Part shown: piece after piece, positions 50,928 through 60,138 of the stretch | How positions within the stretch are numbered: the first letter of the stretch is position 1 | Layout of the letters: the number at the start of each line of letters is the position of its first letter | Source: Bacillota bacterium | GTDB lineage: Bacteria; Bacillota; Clostridia; Christensenellales; Aristaeellaceae | Length of the DNA: 64,000 nt | Assembly (NCBI GenBank): GCA_023416655.1 | Contig: JAEZHK010000020.1 | Span: 1-64,000 of the forward strand | Reading direction: 5' to 3' | Program-made: the position numbers and the translations under genes | Notes under the pieces: model-generated | The model's database searches: none | Seen by the model: the letters and a program-made list of their open reading frames with translations, nothing else | Told to the model about the DNA's origin: nothing

Positions 50928-53900
50928 ATGTTTCCTCAAGCCCTGGAAGAAAAGCTCGGCCGCATGCTTGATTCTCTCGATGGCTTCATGACCGGGACGG
51001 AGTTTGTCTATAAGATCGGGGACCTCGACCGGGCGGAGGCCGCGCGGCCGGACCTTGATGACTCCGGCTGGGAGAAGCTTTCCGCACAGTCGATGAAACG
51101 CGACCAGGGCGTCACCTGGGTGCGCGCCCGGTTCACCGTGCCGGAAATCTGCCTGGACGTCCCCGTCGCGGGCAGCCAGCTGCGGGTGATGACCGGGACG
51201 GGCCACGCGATGTTCGCGCCGATCGAGGTGTACATCGACGGGCGGCTGGCGCTCGCCGAGCGGTCGTGGATGGACTTCAAGTGCCCGGAGGGCATCGTAT
51301 CCGAGCGCGCGGAGCCGGGGCGCGACCACACCGTGGCCTTCCGGTTCGATTTCAACGAGAAATGTTACTGGCTGAACAGCTTTACGCTGAAGATCATCTC
51401 CGACGCGGTGGAGAAATGCGCCATGCACATCCGCTCCATCGTGGAGGAGCTGAAGCACATGGAGCATTTTGAGGGCACGGCGGAGCTTCTCGCGCGCGCG
51501 TACCAAATGCTGGAGGCGGCGGCGGATACCGGGAGCGTGCAGGCCGTCCGACAGGCGGAGGAAGAATGCCGCGCGCTGTTCGGGGGTTTCCGCGCCGAGG
51601 TCAAAAAGGCCAAGGTCTACCTGGTGGGCCACGCCCACATTGACATGAACTGGTTCTGGTCGATGGAGGAGACCCGCGACATCGTCGTGCGGGACTTTAC
51701 GACCATGACCGCCCTCATGGACGAATACCCGGACTTCAAGTTCTCCCAGAGCCAGTGCGCCACTTACGACATCGCGCGGGAGGACACGCCGGAAATCTTT
51801 GAAAAGATCAAGGCCCGCGCGGCGGAAGGGCGCTGGGATGTGACCGCCTCTACCTGGGTTGAGGGCGACCTCAACATGGCGCAGGGCGAGTCCATCGCGC
51901 GGCATGTGCTGTATTCAAGGGAATTCTTAAAGGACCATTTTGCCGGTTCGCCCCGCATCATGTGGTGCCCGGACACCTTCGGCCACCCGGCGACGCTGCC
52001 GCAGATCCTCAAAAAGACCGGCATCGACCGCTACTACCACATGCGCTGCGGGCTGGGCGTCGGCTCCCATGAGGATCAGGGCTTTCAGTTCCTGGAGGAC
52101 AGCCGCCAGACGCCGGTCTACTGGTGGGTTGGCCCGGACGGCAGCCGGGTGCTCGTGGTCAACACCATCTACAACCGTGCGCTCGACACCCGCGGCATCC
52201 TGCGCGCCTCCCGGAAGATGGGCGAATTCGGCTGCGACAAGGCGATGCTGGCCTACGGCGTGGGCGACCACGGCGGCGGGCCGACCCGGCGCGACATCGA
52301 GTGGGTGCGCGAGATCCGGGACTTCCCGACCGTGCCGGAGATCGCGTTCGCGAGCACAGACGATTACTACGGCGCCATCGAGGCGGGCGGATACCCTTTC
52401 CCGGAGCGGCCGGGCGAGATGAACTTCGTGTTCGACGGCTGCTACACCACCCACGCCGACGTCAAGCGCGGCAACCGGCTGTGCGAGCAGAAGCTGCAGG
52501 CGGTGGAGGCGCTCTGCCTGATGGCCCGGGACGATGGATTTGAATACCCGGCGGAGCGGCTGACGGCGCTTTGGAAGCGGACGCTCTTCAACCAGTTCCA
52601 CGACATCCTGGACGGCAGCGGCGTCAAGGACACCTACCGCTTCACGTCGAAGGAGTACGAGGACATCCTCGCGCAGTTGGGCGAGATCGAGGACGGGGCG
52701 GCGGCGCGCATCGCGGCGCGAGCGGGGCTTGGCGATGGTTCATATCTCGCGCTCAACGCCTCCGGTTTCGAGGCCGACGGGGCGGTGCGCGTCAAAGTTG
52801 AAGCGGGGAAACGCTACCAAGCAATTGGCCCCGGCGGGGAAACTTTCCCCTGCCAGACGGAGGGTGGCGAGGCCGTCGTCTCCCTGAAGGGCGTCCCCGC
52901 CAACGGCGCGCTGGCATTCAGGCTGGAGGCGGATGATTGGCCCGCGCCCAGGTCTTGCGTTACAGAGGACGGGAAGTACTACCGCGTCAACACCAAATTC
53001 TACGAGGTCGAAATCCGGAAGGACAACGGCCAAATCACCACGCTCTACGATAAAGAGAATGACTGGTTCGTCGTCCGCCGGGAGGAGATCGGCTGGCGGC
53101 TCAAAAAGGGCGTACTCAACGCGCTGCAGGTGCACATGGAGGAGCCGACTGAGATGTCCGGCTGGACCATCGGGAACGTCCGCGAGGTGCACACGCTGCT
53201 TTCAGGCGCAGCCTCCCGCGTGATTTCGGACGGCCCGGCGGAAGTCCGCATCCGCTTCAGGCATAAATTCCGGGAGTCCTCGATCGGGCAGGACATCGTC
53301 ATCCGTCCGGACGACCGAGCCATCCGCTTTGAAACAAACGTTGACTGGCAGGAGTGGGGCGATTTCGACCGCGACGCGCCGATGCTGAAGGCCTGCTTCT
53401 CGCCGGACGTGCAGAATGCCACCGCCGTCTATGAGATTCCCTTCGGCGCGATCGAGCGCCCCGCGGATGACCACGAATACCCCGCGCTGGGCTGGGTGGA
53501 CGCCTCTGACGGCAAGCACGGCTTCGCGATCCTGAACGACTGCAAGCATGGCCACCGCTGCCGCGGCAACGCGCTGGAACTGACCTTGATCCGCAGCGGC
53601 TGGCTGCCCGACCAGAAGTCGGACGTTGGCGCGCACGCGTTCACCTACGCCATCCTGCCCCATGCGCGCTCCTGGCGCGAGGGCGGCGTGGCCCGCGCCG
53701 CGCAGGCGCTGGGCAGGCCTTTGATCGCGCGCCCGGCAGCGGGCGAAGGTGCGGGGTTCAGCCTCGCCTCGCTCGACTCGTTGGACGCGATCCTCTCGGG
53801 CGTCAAGCGCTCCGAGGACGGAAGGGACATGATCGTCCGGATTTACAACCCCGCGCCCGAGCCGTCGGAGGCGGTGCTGGCTTTCGGCTTTGACGCGGTC

Positions 53901-54020
53901 TCGGTCACATTCTGCGACCTTCTCGAAGCCCCGGAGGGGAAGGGTGTGCCGATTTCGGGCCGAAAGCTTGCCCTCAGCCTCAAGCCGCACGAGATTCTGA
54001 CCCTCCGCATTGCGCGGTAA
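50928..54020 (+). CDS. Alpha-mannosidase, GH38 (first copy)
   Basis: 1030 residues; GGGAGGGACCTCC precedes the ATG. N-terminal beta domain (1-220), catalytic GH38 domain with VGHAHIDMNWFWSMEET (zinc His and Asp) and the nucleophile Asp349 in IMWCPDTFGHPATLPQIL, helical middle domain (FNQFHDILDGSGVKDTY, about 540-560) and C-terminal beta domains to the end. No signal peptide, so it acts on imported oligosaccharides, releasing mannose. The second GH38 at 54888 is only distantly similar, suggesting different linkages (for example alpha-1,2/1,3/1,6). Confidence 0.95.
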   Translation: MFPQALEEKLGRMLDSLDGFMTGTEFVYKIGDLDRAEAARPDLDDSGWEKLSAQSMKRDQGVTWVRARFTVPEICLDVPVAGSQLRVMTGTGHAMFAPIEVYIDGRLALAERSWMDFKCPEGIVSERAEPGRDHTVAFRFDFNEKCYWLNSFTLKIISDAVEKCAMHIRSIVEELKHMEHFEGTAELLARAYQMLEAAADTGSVQAVRQAEEECRALFGGFRAEVKKAKVYLVGHAHIDMNWFWSMEETRDIVVRDFTTMTALMDEYPDFKFSQSQCATYDIAREDTPEIFEKIKARAAEGRWDVTASTWVEGDLNMAQGESIARHVLYSREFLKDHFAGSPRIMWCPDTFGHPATLPQILKKTGIDRYYHMRCGLGVGSHEDQGFQFLEDSRQTPVYWWVGPDGSRVLVVNTIYNRALDTRGILRASRKMGEFGCDKAMLAYGVGDHGGGPTRRDIEWVREIRDFPTVPEIAFASTDDYYGAIEAGGYPFPERPGEMNFVFDGCYTTHADVKRGNRLCEQKLQAVEALCLMARDDGFEYPAERLTALWKRTLFNQFHDILDGSGVKDTYRFTSKEYEDILAQLGEIEDGAAARIAARAGLGDGSYLALNASGFEADGAVRVKVEAGKRYQAIGPGGETFPCQTEGGEAVVSLKGVPANGALAFRLEADDWPAPRSCVTEDGKYYRVNTKFYEVEIRKDNGQITTLYDKENDWFVVRREEIGWRLKKGVLNALQVHMEEPTEMSGWTIGNVREVHTLLSGAASRVISDGPAEVRIRFRHKFRESSIGQDIVIRPDDRAIRFETNVDWQEWGDFDRDAPMLKACFSPDVQNATAVYEIPFGAIERPADDHEYPALGWVDASDGKHGFAILNDCKHGHRCRGNALELTLIRSGWLPDQKSDVGAHAFTYAILPHARSWREGGVARAAQALGRPLIARPAAGEGAGFSLASLDSLDAILSGVKRSEDGRDMIVRIYNPAPEPSEAVLAFGFDAVSVTFCDLLEAPEGKGVPISGRKLALSLKPHEILTLRIAR

Positions 54021-54067
54021 TTCCGCCGCTCTCCGCATAACCGGAATTCGGAATGGGGAAGGGTGCT

Positions 54068-54841
54068 ATGAAACTGCGCATTGCCGGGGCTCAGATCCCT
54101 GTTACTGGCAGCATGGAAGACAATTTCAAAGCGGTCATGCGCGCCGTCGATTTCGCGATCGATGAAAAGGCGGATATTCTCCTGACGCCCGAAGGGTCAC
54201 TCAGCGGGTATACGGGCGAATTCGATCAGGATGTGCTGGAAGAAATGCTGCGGAAGATTGTCGCCCGGGCAAGAAAAGGGAAGCTTAGCCTTGCGCTCGG
54301 AACCTGTTTCCATGACGCAGGAGATCAGAACTGCTACAACCAGATCCGCTTCTACGACGGCGATGGGGTCCATCTTGGGTCCCATTGCAAGATTCTTCTG
54401 TGCAAGTCGCTTACGCGCTCCGGGGATCGCAGTATTGACGAGTCGTTTTCCTCAAAGCCGCTCAGTGCGTTCCAATTCAAAGGGATCGCGATCGGCGCGC
54501 TGATCTGCAACGATCTTTGGGCGAACCCGGGATGTACCCCGATGCCCGATCCGCACCTGACGCAGCAGCTTTCCGGTCTGGGCGTGAAAATCGTATTCCA
54601 TGCCGTCAACGGCGGCAGAAGCCCGGACGAGTTTTCCAGGGTCGTCGCATGGCAGTACCATGAGTCCAACCTTAGGATGAGGGCGCGGGCCGGGGGACTG
54701 TGGATTGTGACCGTCGACAATTGTTATCCGGAAGACCAGCAGTGCTCCGCCCCGTCCGGCGTTGTAAACCCGGACGGGGACTGGGTGTGCAGAGCGCCCT
54801 CCATGGGGGAGCGGTTCTTTGCGCATACGATTGAGCTTTGA
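54068..54841 (+). CDS. Carbon-nitrogen hydrolase (nitrilase superfamily amidase)
   Basis: 257 residues from ATG 54068 after GGGGAAGGG. The Glu-Lys-Cys triad is readable: E42 in LLTPEGSLSGY, a Lys in CKILLCK (108 or 113), and C147 in IGALICNDLW. The family cleaves amides, carbamoyl groups or nitriles. It lies between the two GH38 genes; a role in removing an amide-linked group from a glycan or amino sugar is possible. Codon use looks less G/C-biased at third positions than in the flanking mannosidases, which hints at more recent acquisition. Confidence 0.88.
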   Translation: MKLRIAGAQIPVTGSMEDNFKAVMRAVDFAIDEKADILLTPEGSLSGYTGEFDQDVLEEMLRKIVARARKGKLSLALGTCFHDAGDQNCYNQIRFYDGDGVHLGSHCKILLCKSLTRSGDRSIDESFSSKPLSAFQFKGIAIGALICNDLWANPGCTPMPDPHLTQQLSGLGVKIVFHAVNGGRSPDEFSRVVAWQYHESNLRMRARAGGLWIVTVDNCYPEDQQCSAPSGVVNPDGDWVCRAPSMGERFFAHTIEL

Positions 54842-54887
54842 CCAAGGCTGTTTACCAGGGAACTACTTTTTCTCTTTGGAGGGTTAT

Positions 54888-57587
54888 ATGGACAAGAAAT
54901 ATATGCTCCACGCGGTCACCATGACCCACTGGGACCGCGAGTGGTACATGGACTTTCAGAAGACGCGGCTGAAGTTGGTCCACCTGATCGATGGGCTGAT
55001 GGACATTCTGGAGAGCGACCCGGAGTTCAAATCCTTCATGATGGACGGGCAGACGCTGCCGCTCACGGACTATCTAGCCGTCCGGCCCCAGAACCGGGAG
55101 CGGCTGGCCCGGCACATCCGTCAGGGGCGCATCCTGATCGGGCCGTGGTACATCCTGCCCGATGAGATCCTGATCACCGGCGAGACCCACGTCCGGAATT
55201 ACCTGCTGGGCAGCCGTGTGGCAAAGGATTTCGGCGTGGAAAAGATGCAGGTGGGCTACCTGCCGGATTCCTTCGGACACCCGTCCCAGATGCCGCAGAT
55301 TTTGAGCGGGTTGGGCATGGACACCATCGTGTTCTGGCGCGGCTCCACGCCCGAGACCGACCGGTCGGAATTTTACTGGCGCGCGCCGGACGGCACGAAG
55401 GTGCTGACCATCCTGATGCCCGACGGCTACGGCACCGGAGCGGAGCTTCTGGACGATTCGGACGTGACCGCCGCGCGGCTCGACCAGTACATCGAGAACT
55501 TCCACAAGTACGCCACCACGGAGCACATCTACCTCTCCAACGGCGGCGACCACCTGGAGCCCCCGCCGTACCTTTCGAAGGTGCTGAAGGGGGCGAACGA
55601 GCGGATGCGAAACGGCGGCGTCCGCCACACCACGCTGCCCGCCTTCATCAAGACGCTCAAGCGTTCGCTGGGCGAGGGGCTGAAGGAAGTGAGCGGCGAA
55701 CTGTGCGGGGCCAGCCGGTCGATCCTGCTTTTGTCCACCTTGTCCACCCGCACGTACCTGAAGCAGGCGAACCACGACGCCGCGAGGCTGCTGGAAAACG
55801 AGCTGGAGCCAATGTTTACGTTGGCTCTACTGGGCGGGTACGCCTACCCGAGGGACGAGCTGACGCTGGCCTGGAAGGTCCTGATGGAGAACCAGCCCCA
55901 CGACAGCATCTGCGGCTGCTCCATCGACAGAGTGCACGAGGACATGCTGTTCCGCTTCCGGCAGGTGCGCGAAATCGGCGGGGAGCTCTACGCGCAGGCG
56001 AAGGCGCACTACCAAAGGATCGACACCTCCGGCATCCCGGACGGCGCGGCGATCGCTGTGTTCAACATGACCGGCTCCGCCCGCACGGATTACGTGCAGG
56101 CGACCGTGGATTTGGACGCCCGCCCCACGATGATGCTGGACTTCAACCACACCGACGAGGCGGGCCGCTACCCGCGCCACTATGTGGACAATTCCGCGGA
56201 GGCGATGCGGGAAGTGCCCACCGGCGTCCGTGTGTTCGACGGTGAGCGGGAACTGCCCGCGGTGCTGATCGAGGCAAAGGTTTCCAATTATATGGATCTG
56301 GGCTACCGCCGCTTCCCGCACCAGTACAACGTCAACCGCTGTGTGGTCGGCTTCGTGGCGGAGGACGTGCCCGCGCTGGGTTACAAGACCCTTCGGATCG
56401 AGCCGGTCTACGGCGGTTCTGCGTCCGAAGTGACGGGTAACCCGGCTCTCATCGAGAATGAGTTCTTCAAGGTCGAACCGGAACTTTCGCTTGGATCGGT
56501 CACCGTGACCGACAAGCGGGATGGCCGCGTGCTGAAAGGCCTGAATCACCTGTCGGACGGCGGGGACTGCGGCGACGAGTACACCTACTGCCCGCCGGAC
56601 CGGGACCGGATCGTGTTCCCCGCCCCCGAATCGCTGTCCGCCCGCGTGGTGGAGAAGAGCGCCGCCCGGCAGGTACTGGAAATCAAGGGGGTCATGCGCC
56701 TCCCGAGGGGCCTTCACAACCGGTCGGAGGCCCGCAGCCCGGAGGAAACGGACTGCCCGTTCATGTGTCTCGTCACGCTGTATCCCGGCGTGCGTCGGAT
56801 TGACATCAGGACCACCTTCGAGAACCGCGCCGAATGGCACAGGCTGCGCGCGCTGTTCCCGGCGGGCGTCCGGGCGGAGGCGCACTGGTCGGCGGGCGCG
56901 TTCACTGTGGACAAGCGGCCGATGGTCCCAGAACCCGACCCGAACGCCCGGGAGATCTGCCTGACCCACCCGCAGAAGGATTTCTGTACGCTGGACGACG
57001 GGGCGTTCGGCCTGACCGTCGCCAACCGGGGCCTTCACGAGTACGAAGCGTTCGACGACGGCGAAACCTCGGTGCTTGCGGTGACGCTGCTTCGCTGCAC
57101 CGGCGTCATCAGTCAGCGGGTGATCGCGACCCGCGACGAGGCTGCCGGCTGGCACGAGGCCGCGCCCGGTGCGCAGTGCCCCGGCAGCTGGGACTTCGAG
57201 TACTGCGTCATCCCCCACGAGGGCGACTGGGTGAAGAGCCGCGCCTACCTCGAGGCGCGTTCCTTCAACCTGCCGATGCCCGCGCTGCAGCTGCCCGCGG
57301 GGCAGCCGGGCGACCTGCCCGCTACCAGCGGCTCTATTCGGTTGAACCACCCGGCGCTGCTCGTCTCCGCCTTCAAGCAGTGCGAGTTTGAGGACGCGCT
57401 GATCCTGCGCTTCTACAACACCACGCCGGAAAAAGTGGACGCGGAGGTCGTGCTGGACTTCCCATTCGAGGCCGTGCAGCGCGCCAACCTCCGTGAGGAT
57501 ACCGTCGGCGCGGCGGACATGCATGGCCGCACCGCCCGCATGAAGGTAGGCCCGTTTGAGATCGTCACGCTGAAGATCCTGCCGTAG
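54888..57587 (+). CDS. Alpha-mannosidase, GH38 (second copy)
   Basis: 899 residues from ATG 54888 after GGAGGG. Opens directly with the catalytic domain: MTHWDREWYMDFQKTR (zinc-binding HWD) and the nucleophile Asp127 in VGYLPDSFGHPSQMPQIL. The helical domain has MENQPHDSICGCSIDRVHEDM, and C-terminal beta domains fill the remainder. Layout matches MngB/2-O-mannosylglycerate- or YbgG-type GH38 enzymes rather than the longer lysosomal type at 50928. Cytoplasmic. Closes the mannoside cluster and is followed by a terminator. Confidence 0.95.
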   Translation: MDKKYMLHAVTMTHWDREWYMDFQKTRLKLVHLIDGLMDILESDPEFKSFMMDGQTLPLTDYLAVRPQNRERLARHIRQGRILIGPWYILPDEILITGETHVRNYLLGSRVAKDFGVEKMQVGYLPDSFGHPSQMPQILSGLGMDTIVFWRGSTPETDRSEFYWRAPDGTKVLTILMPDGYGTGAELLDDSDVTAARLDQYIENFHKYATTEHIYLSNGGDHLEPPPYLSKVLKGANERMRNGGVRHTTLPAFIKTLKRSLGEGLKEVSGELCGASRSILLLSTLSTRTYLKQANHDAARLLENELEPMFTLALLGGYAYPRDELTLAWKVLMENQPHDSICGCSIDRVHEDMLFRFRQVREIGGELYAQAKAHYQRIDTSGIPDGAAIAVFNMTGSARTDYVQATVDLDARPTMMLDFNHTDEAGRYPRHYVDNSAEAMREVPTGVRVFDGERELPAVLIEAKVSNYMDLGYRRFPHQYNVNRCVVGFVAEDVPALGYKTLRIEPVYGGSASEVTGNPALIENEFFKVEPELSLGSVTVTDKRDGRVLKGLNHLSDGGDCGDEYTYCPPDRDRIVFPAPESLSARVVEKSAARQVLEIKGVMRLPRGLHNRSEARSPEETDCPFMCLVTLYPGVRRIDIRTTFENRAEWHRLRALFPAGVRAEAHWSAGAFTVDKRPMVPEPDPNAREICLTHPQKDFCTLDDGAFGLTVANRGLHEYEAFDDGETSVLAVTLLRCTGVISQRVIATRDEAAGWHEAAPGAQCPGSWDFEYCVIPHEGDWVKSRAYLEARSFNLPMPALQLPAGQPGDLPATSGSIRLNHPALLVSAFKQCEFEDALILRFYNTTPEKVDAEVVLDFPFEAVQRANLREDTVGAADMHGRTARMKVGPFEIVTLKILP

Positions 57588-57600
57588 AACCTGTCATATA

Positions 57601-57652
57601 AAACGCCGTCCGCGTGGCCGGATTCGTTCCGACCCTCACGCGGGCGGCGTTT
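57601..57652 (+). terminator. Terminator of the mannoside cluster
   Basis: AAACGCCGTCCGCGTG and CACGCGGGCGGCGTTT form a 16-bp stem with one mismatch or wobble and a 20-nt loop, 14 nt after the mannosidase stop codon. Confidence 0.7.
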
Positions 57653-57731
57653 CGCTGTGGCAGCGGCCACCGCAGCAACCGACTGGCCCAGGACGTCCAA
57701 TCCAAGGCTTGAAGGTTTTCACGCATATCTA

Positions 57732-57760
57732 TTGACCAGAGTGGTCAACGGTGCTATACT
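57732..57760 (+). promoter_or_regulatory. Promoter with built-in TetR operator
   Basis: TTGACC (57732-57737), 17-nt spacer, TATACT (57755-57760). The -35 box is the left half of the perfect palindrome TTGACCAGAGTGGTCAA (57732-57748), so a repressor bound there would block RNA polymerase. Autoregulation by the TetR encoded next is the simplest reading. Confidence 0.85.
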
Positions 57761-57786
57761 AGGCCCGAACGAGGCAGGTGAGGGCA

Positions 57787-58425
57787 TTGCACGCAAAATT
57801 TGAGGCGCTGGACGGGGAGAAGCAGCAGCGCATCCTGAACGCCGCGATGAAGGAGTTCGCGTCGAAGGGCTACGACCACGCCTCCACCAACCGCATCGTG
57901 GAGGACGCGGGCATCGCCAAGGGGCTGCTCTTTCACTACTTCAAAAGCAAGAAGCAACTTTTTCTGTACCTGTACGACCGGGGGCTGAAGAGCGTGACCG
58001 AAGAGGTCTTCCGCAGCGTGGACTTCTCGGAGGCGGACTTCTTTTGCCGGATTCAGCAGGCGCAAGAGGCCAAGATTGCGCTGATCCGCGTGTACCCGGA
58101 CATCATGGACTTCCTCAAGGCGGCCTATCTGGAGGAATCGGAGGACGTGAAAGCGGAATTGGGCGGGCGCACCCAAGGCCTTCTTGCGCTCAATTACCAG
58201 CGGGTTTTCGAGGGTGTGGACACCTCCCGCTTCCGGGAGGGGCTGGACAGGAACCTCGTGATGAAGACCATCATCTGGGCCTACGAGGGTTTCGCCAGCG
58301 CTCATACCGAGGCGCTGCGTCGGCTCGAAACCCTGAACCAGGACCTGACCCCCATGCTCGCGGAGGCCGAAGCGTACTCCTCGTTTTTGAGAAAGTGTTT
58401 TTACCGGCAGGACGACAACGAGTAA
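57787..58425 (+). CDS. TetR-family regulator of the ABC exporter
   Basis: 212 residues if started at TTG 57787 (AGGTGA 5 nt upstream); a GTG at 57778 is possible. N-terminal HTH: QRILNAAMKEFASKGYDHAST and NRIVEDAGIAKGLLFHYFKSKK; helical ligand domain after residue 55. Followed by an ABC ATPase 14 nt downstream and two permeases, so it controls an exporter. The palindrome over its own -35 box supports repression. Confidence 0.92.
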   Translation: MHAKFEALDGEKQQRILNAAMKEFASKGYDHASTNRIVEDAGIAKGLLFHYFKSKKQLFLYLYDRGLKSVTEEVFRSVDFSEADFFCRIQQAQEAKIALIRVYPDIMDFLKAAYLEESEDVKAELGGRTQGLLALNYQRVFEGVDTSRFREGLDRNLVMKTIIWAYEGFASAHTEALRRLETLNQDLTPMLAEAEAYSSFLRKCFYRQDDNE

Positions 58426-58439
58426 AGGAGCGCGGTTTC

Positions 58440-59315
58440 ATGGCAATCGTCGAAGTCAGCCACCTGAAGAAGTACTATGGCGCGGCCCGGGGCATCGAGG
58501 ACGTCAGCTTTTCCGTGGCGGAAGGGGAGTTCTTCGGCTTTATCGGCCCCAACGGCGCGGGCAAGTCCACCACGATCCGGACGCTCCTGGCGCTGATCCG
58601 GCCCACGGCGGGCAGCGCGAAGATCTTCGGAAAAGACGCGATCCGGTTCGCGCCTGAAATCGCCCAAAGTGTGGGCTACCTGCCCAGCGAAGTCTTCTAC
58701 TACGACGGCATGCGGGTGGGCGAGCTTCTCAAATACTCCGCCAGCTTCTATAAAAAGGACTGCTCGGAGCGGATCAAGACGCTCGCCGCCGCGCTGGACC
58801 TGGATTTGAAAAAGAAGATCGACGACCTGTCCTTTGGCAACCGCAAGAAGGTGGGCATCGTGCAGGCGCTTCTGCACGAGCCGAAGCTGATCATCCTGGA
58901 CGAGCCCAGCGCGGGGCTCGATCCCCTGATGCAGCAGCGGTTTTTCGAACTGCTCCACGAGGAGAACAAAAAGGGCGCGACGGTCCTCTTCTCCTCCCAC
59001 GTGCTCAGCGAAGTACAGAAGCTGTGCAGCCGGGTCGCGATCATCAAGGAAGGCAAGATCATCCAGCTGGACGCGGTCGGCGCGATCCGGGACAACAGCT
59101 ACAAGAAGGTCGCGCTGGAGGCCAAAGCGCCGCTGGACGCGGGCGCGCTGCGCCTGGACGGCGCGGCGAGCCTTGAGGTCAGCGGCGGCGCGGCCAGCTT
59201 CATCTTCCGCGGCAACGTGAACCAGCTGCTGGCGGCGCTTTCGAAGCTGGACCTCGTCAACGTGACCATCGCGGAGCCCGACCTGGAAGAGATCTTCCTG
59301 CACTACTACAAGTAG
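58440..59315 (+). CDS. ABC transporter ATP-binding protein
   Basis: 291 residues from ATG 58440, 9 nt after AAAGGAG. Walker A GPNGAGKST, Q-loop in VGYLPSEVFYYDGM, signature LSFGNRKKVGIVQAL (first Gly of LSGGQ replaced by Phe, as in several DrrA/BcrA-type ATPases), Walker B LIILDEPSAGLDP, H-loop FSSHVLSEV. A C-terminal 70-residue regulatory domain follows. Pairs with the two six-helix permeases downstream to form an export complex of the ABC-2 type. Confidence 0.95.
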   Translation: MAIVEVSHLKKYYGAARGIEDVSFSVAEGEFFGFIGPNGAGKSTTIRTLLALIRPTAGSAKIFGKDAIRFAPEIAQSVGYLPSEVFYYDGMRVGELLKYSASFYKKDCSERIKTLAAALDLDLKKKIDDLSFGNRKKVGIVQALLHEPKLIILDEPSAGLDPLMQQRFFELLHEENKKGATVLFSSHVLSEVQKLCSRVAIIKEGKIIQLDAVGAIRDNSYKKVALEAKAPLDAGALRLDGAASLEVSGGAASFIFRGNVNQLLAALSKLDLVNVTIAEPDLEEIFLHYYK

Positions 59316-59327
59316 GGGGGCGGGACG

Positions 59328-60122
59328 ATGAACATTTATCTTCACGAACTTCGCGCCTACTGGAAGAACACGGTCATTTGGATGGCGGCGCTCGGCGCCG
59401 GCACGCTGTTCATGTTCTCGGTGTACCCGGCCTTCTCCACGAACGCGGCGGCGCTATCGGACGCGCTCAAGAACTACCCGCTGATGATCCAGCTGGCCTT
59501 CGGGCTGATGATCGACCAGATGGGCTCGGTGGGCGGATTTTATTCCTTCATCGTCACGGTGCTGACGCTGATCGGCTCGGTGCAGGCGATGACGCTGGGC
59601 ATCTCGGTGCTCTCCAAGGAGACCACGGGGCGCACGGCGGAATTCCTTCTGACCAAGCCGGTCACCCGCGCCCGCGTCGCGCGGGCAAAGCTGCTCGCGG
59701 TCTTCACCTGCATCCTTGCCACGGGCGCGCTGTTCGTCGCGCTGTCGGCGGTTTGCGCGTCGGCGGCCTCCCAGGCGCGGTTTGCCATGAAGCCGATCCT
59801 GCTCATGGCGCTCTCCTTCTTCTTCGTCCAGGCGATGTTCCTGGCGCTGGGCTTCGGACTGGCGTCGCTGGTCCCGAAGATCCGCTCGGTGCTGCCGGTA
59901 TCGCTCACCGGCGTGTTCGCCTTCTTCGCGCTGGGCACCGTTGCGGCCATGCTGGAGAACGAGAAGCTGTACTACCTGTCGCCGTTTCGGTACTTTGAGA
60001 CCCGCTACATCCTGCTGACGTCGTCCTACAGGCTGTCCTTTGCGCTGGCGGCTGCGCTGGTGGTGCTCATCGCCGTGGTCACGGGCTTTGTGGCCTTCAC
60101 CCGGCGCGACGTACGGGCATGA
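59328..60122 (+). CDS. ABC-2 type permease (first)
   Basis: 264 residues; GGGGGGCGGG precedes the ATG. Six membrane helices with a cytoplasmic first helix region (MNIYLHELRAYWKNTVIW) and the loop SVLSKETTGRTAEFLLTKPVTRARVARAK (in pieces), typical of ABC-2 permeases such as those exporting antibiotics or polysaccharide precursors. Co-translated with the ATPase; partner of the next gene. Confidence 0.93.
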   Translation: MNIYLHELRAYWKNTVIWMAALGAGTLFMFSVYPAFSTNAAALSDALKNYPLMIQLAFGLMIDQMGSVGGFYSFIVTVLTLIGSVQAMTLGISVLSKETTGRTAEFLLTKPVTRARVARAKLLAVFTCILATGALFVALSAVCASAASQARFAMKPILLMALSFFFVQAMFLALGFGLASLVPKIRSVLPVSLTGVFAFFALGTVAAMLENEKLYYLSPFRYFETRYILLTSSYRLSFALAAALVVLIAVVTGFVAFTRRDVRA

Positions 60123-60138
60123 GGGGAGGGAGAAGCGC

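Noticed and set aside
49029..51905. Long open frame of about 958 codons on the minus strand
   Set aside because: It runs antisense through the permease, URO-D and mannosidase genes, has His/Arg/Val-rich composition typical of the complement of G+C-rich coding sequence, no ribosome site and no domain. The same applies to long antisense frames at 18763-20598, 36285-38180 and 4446-6053.
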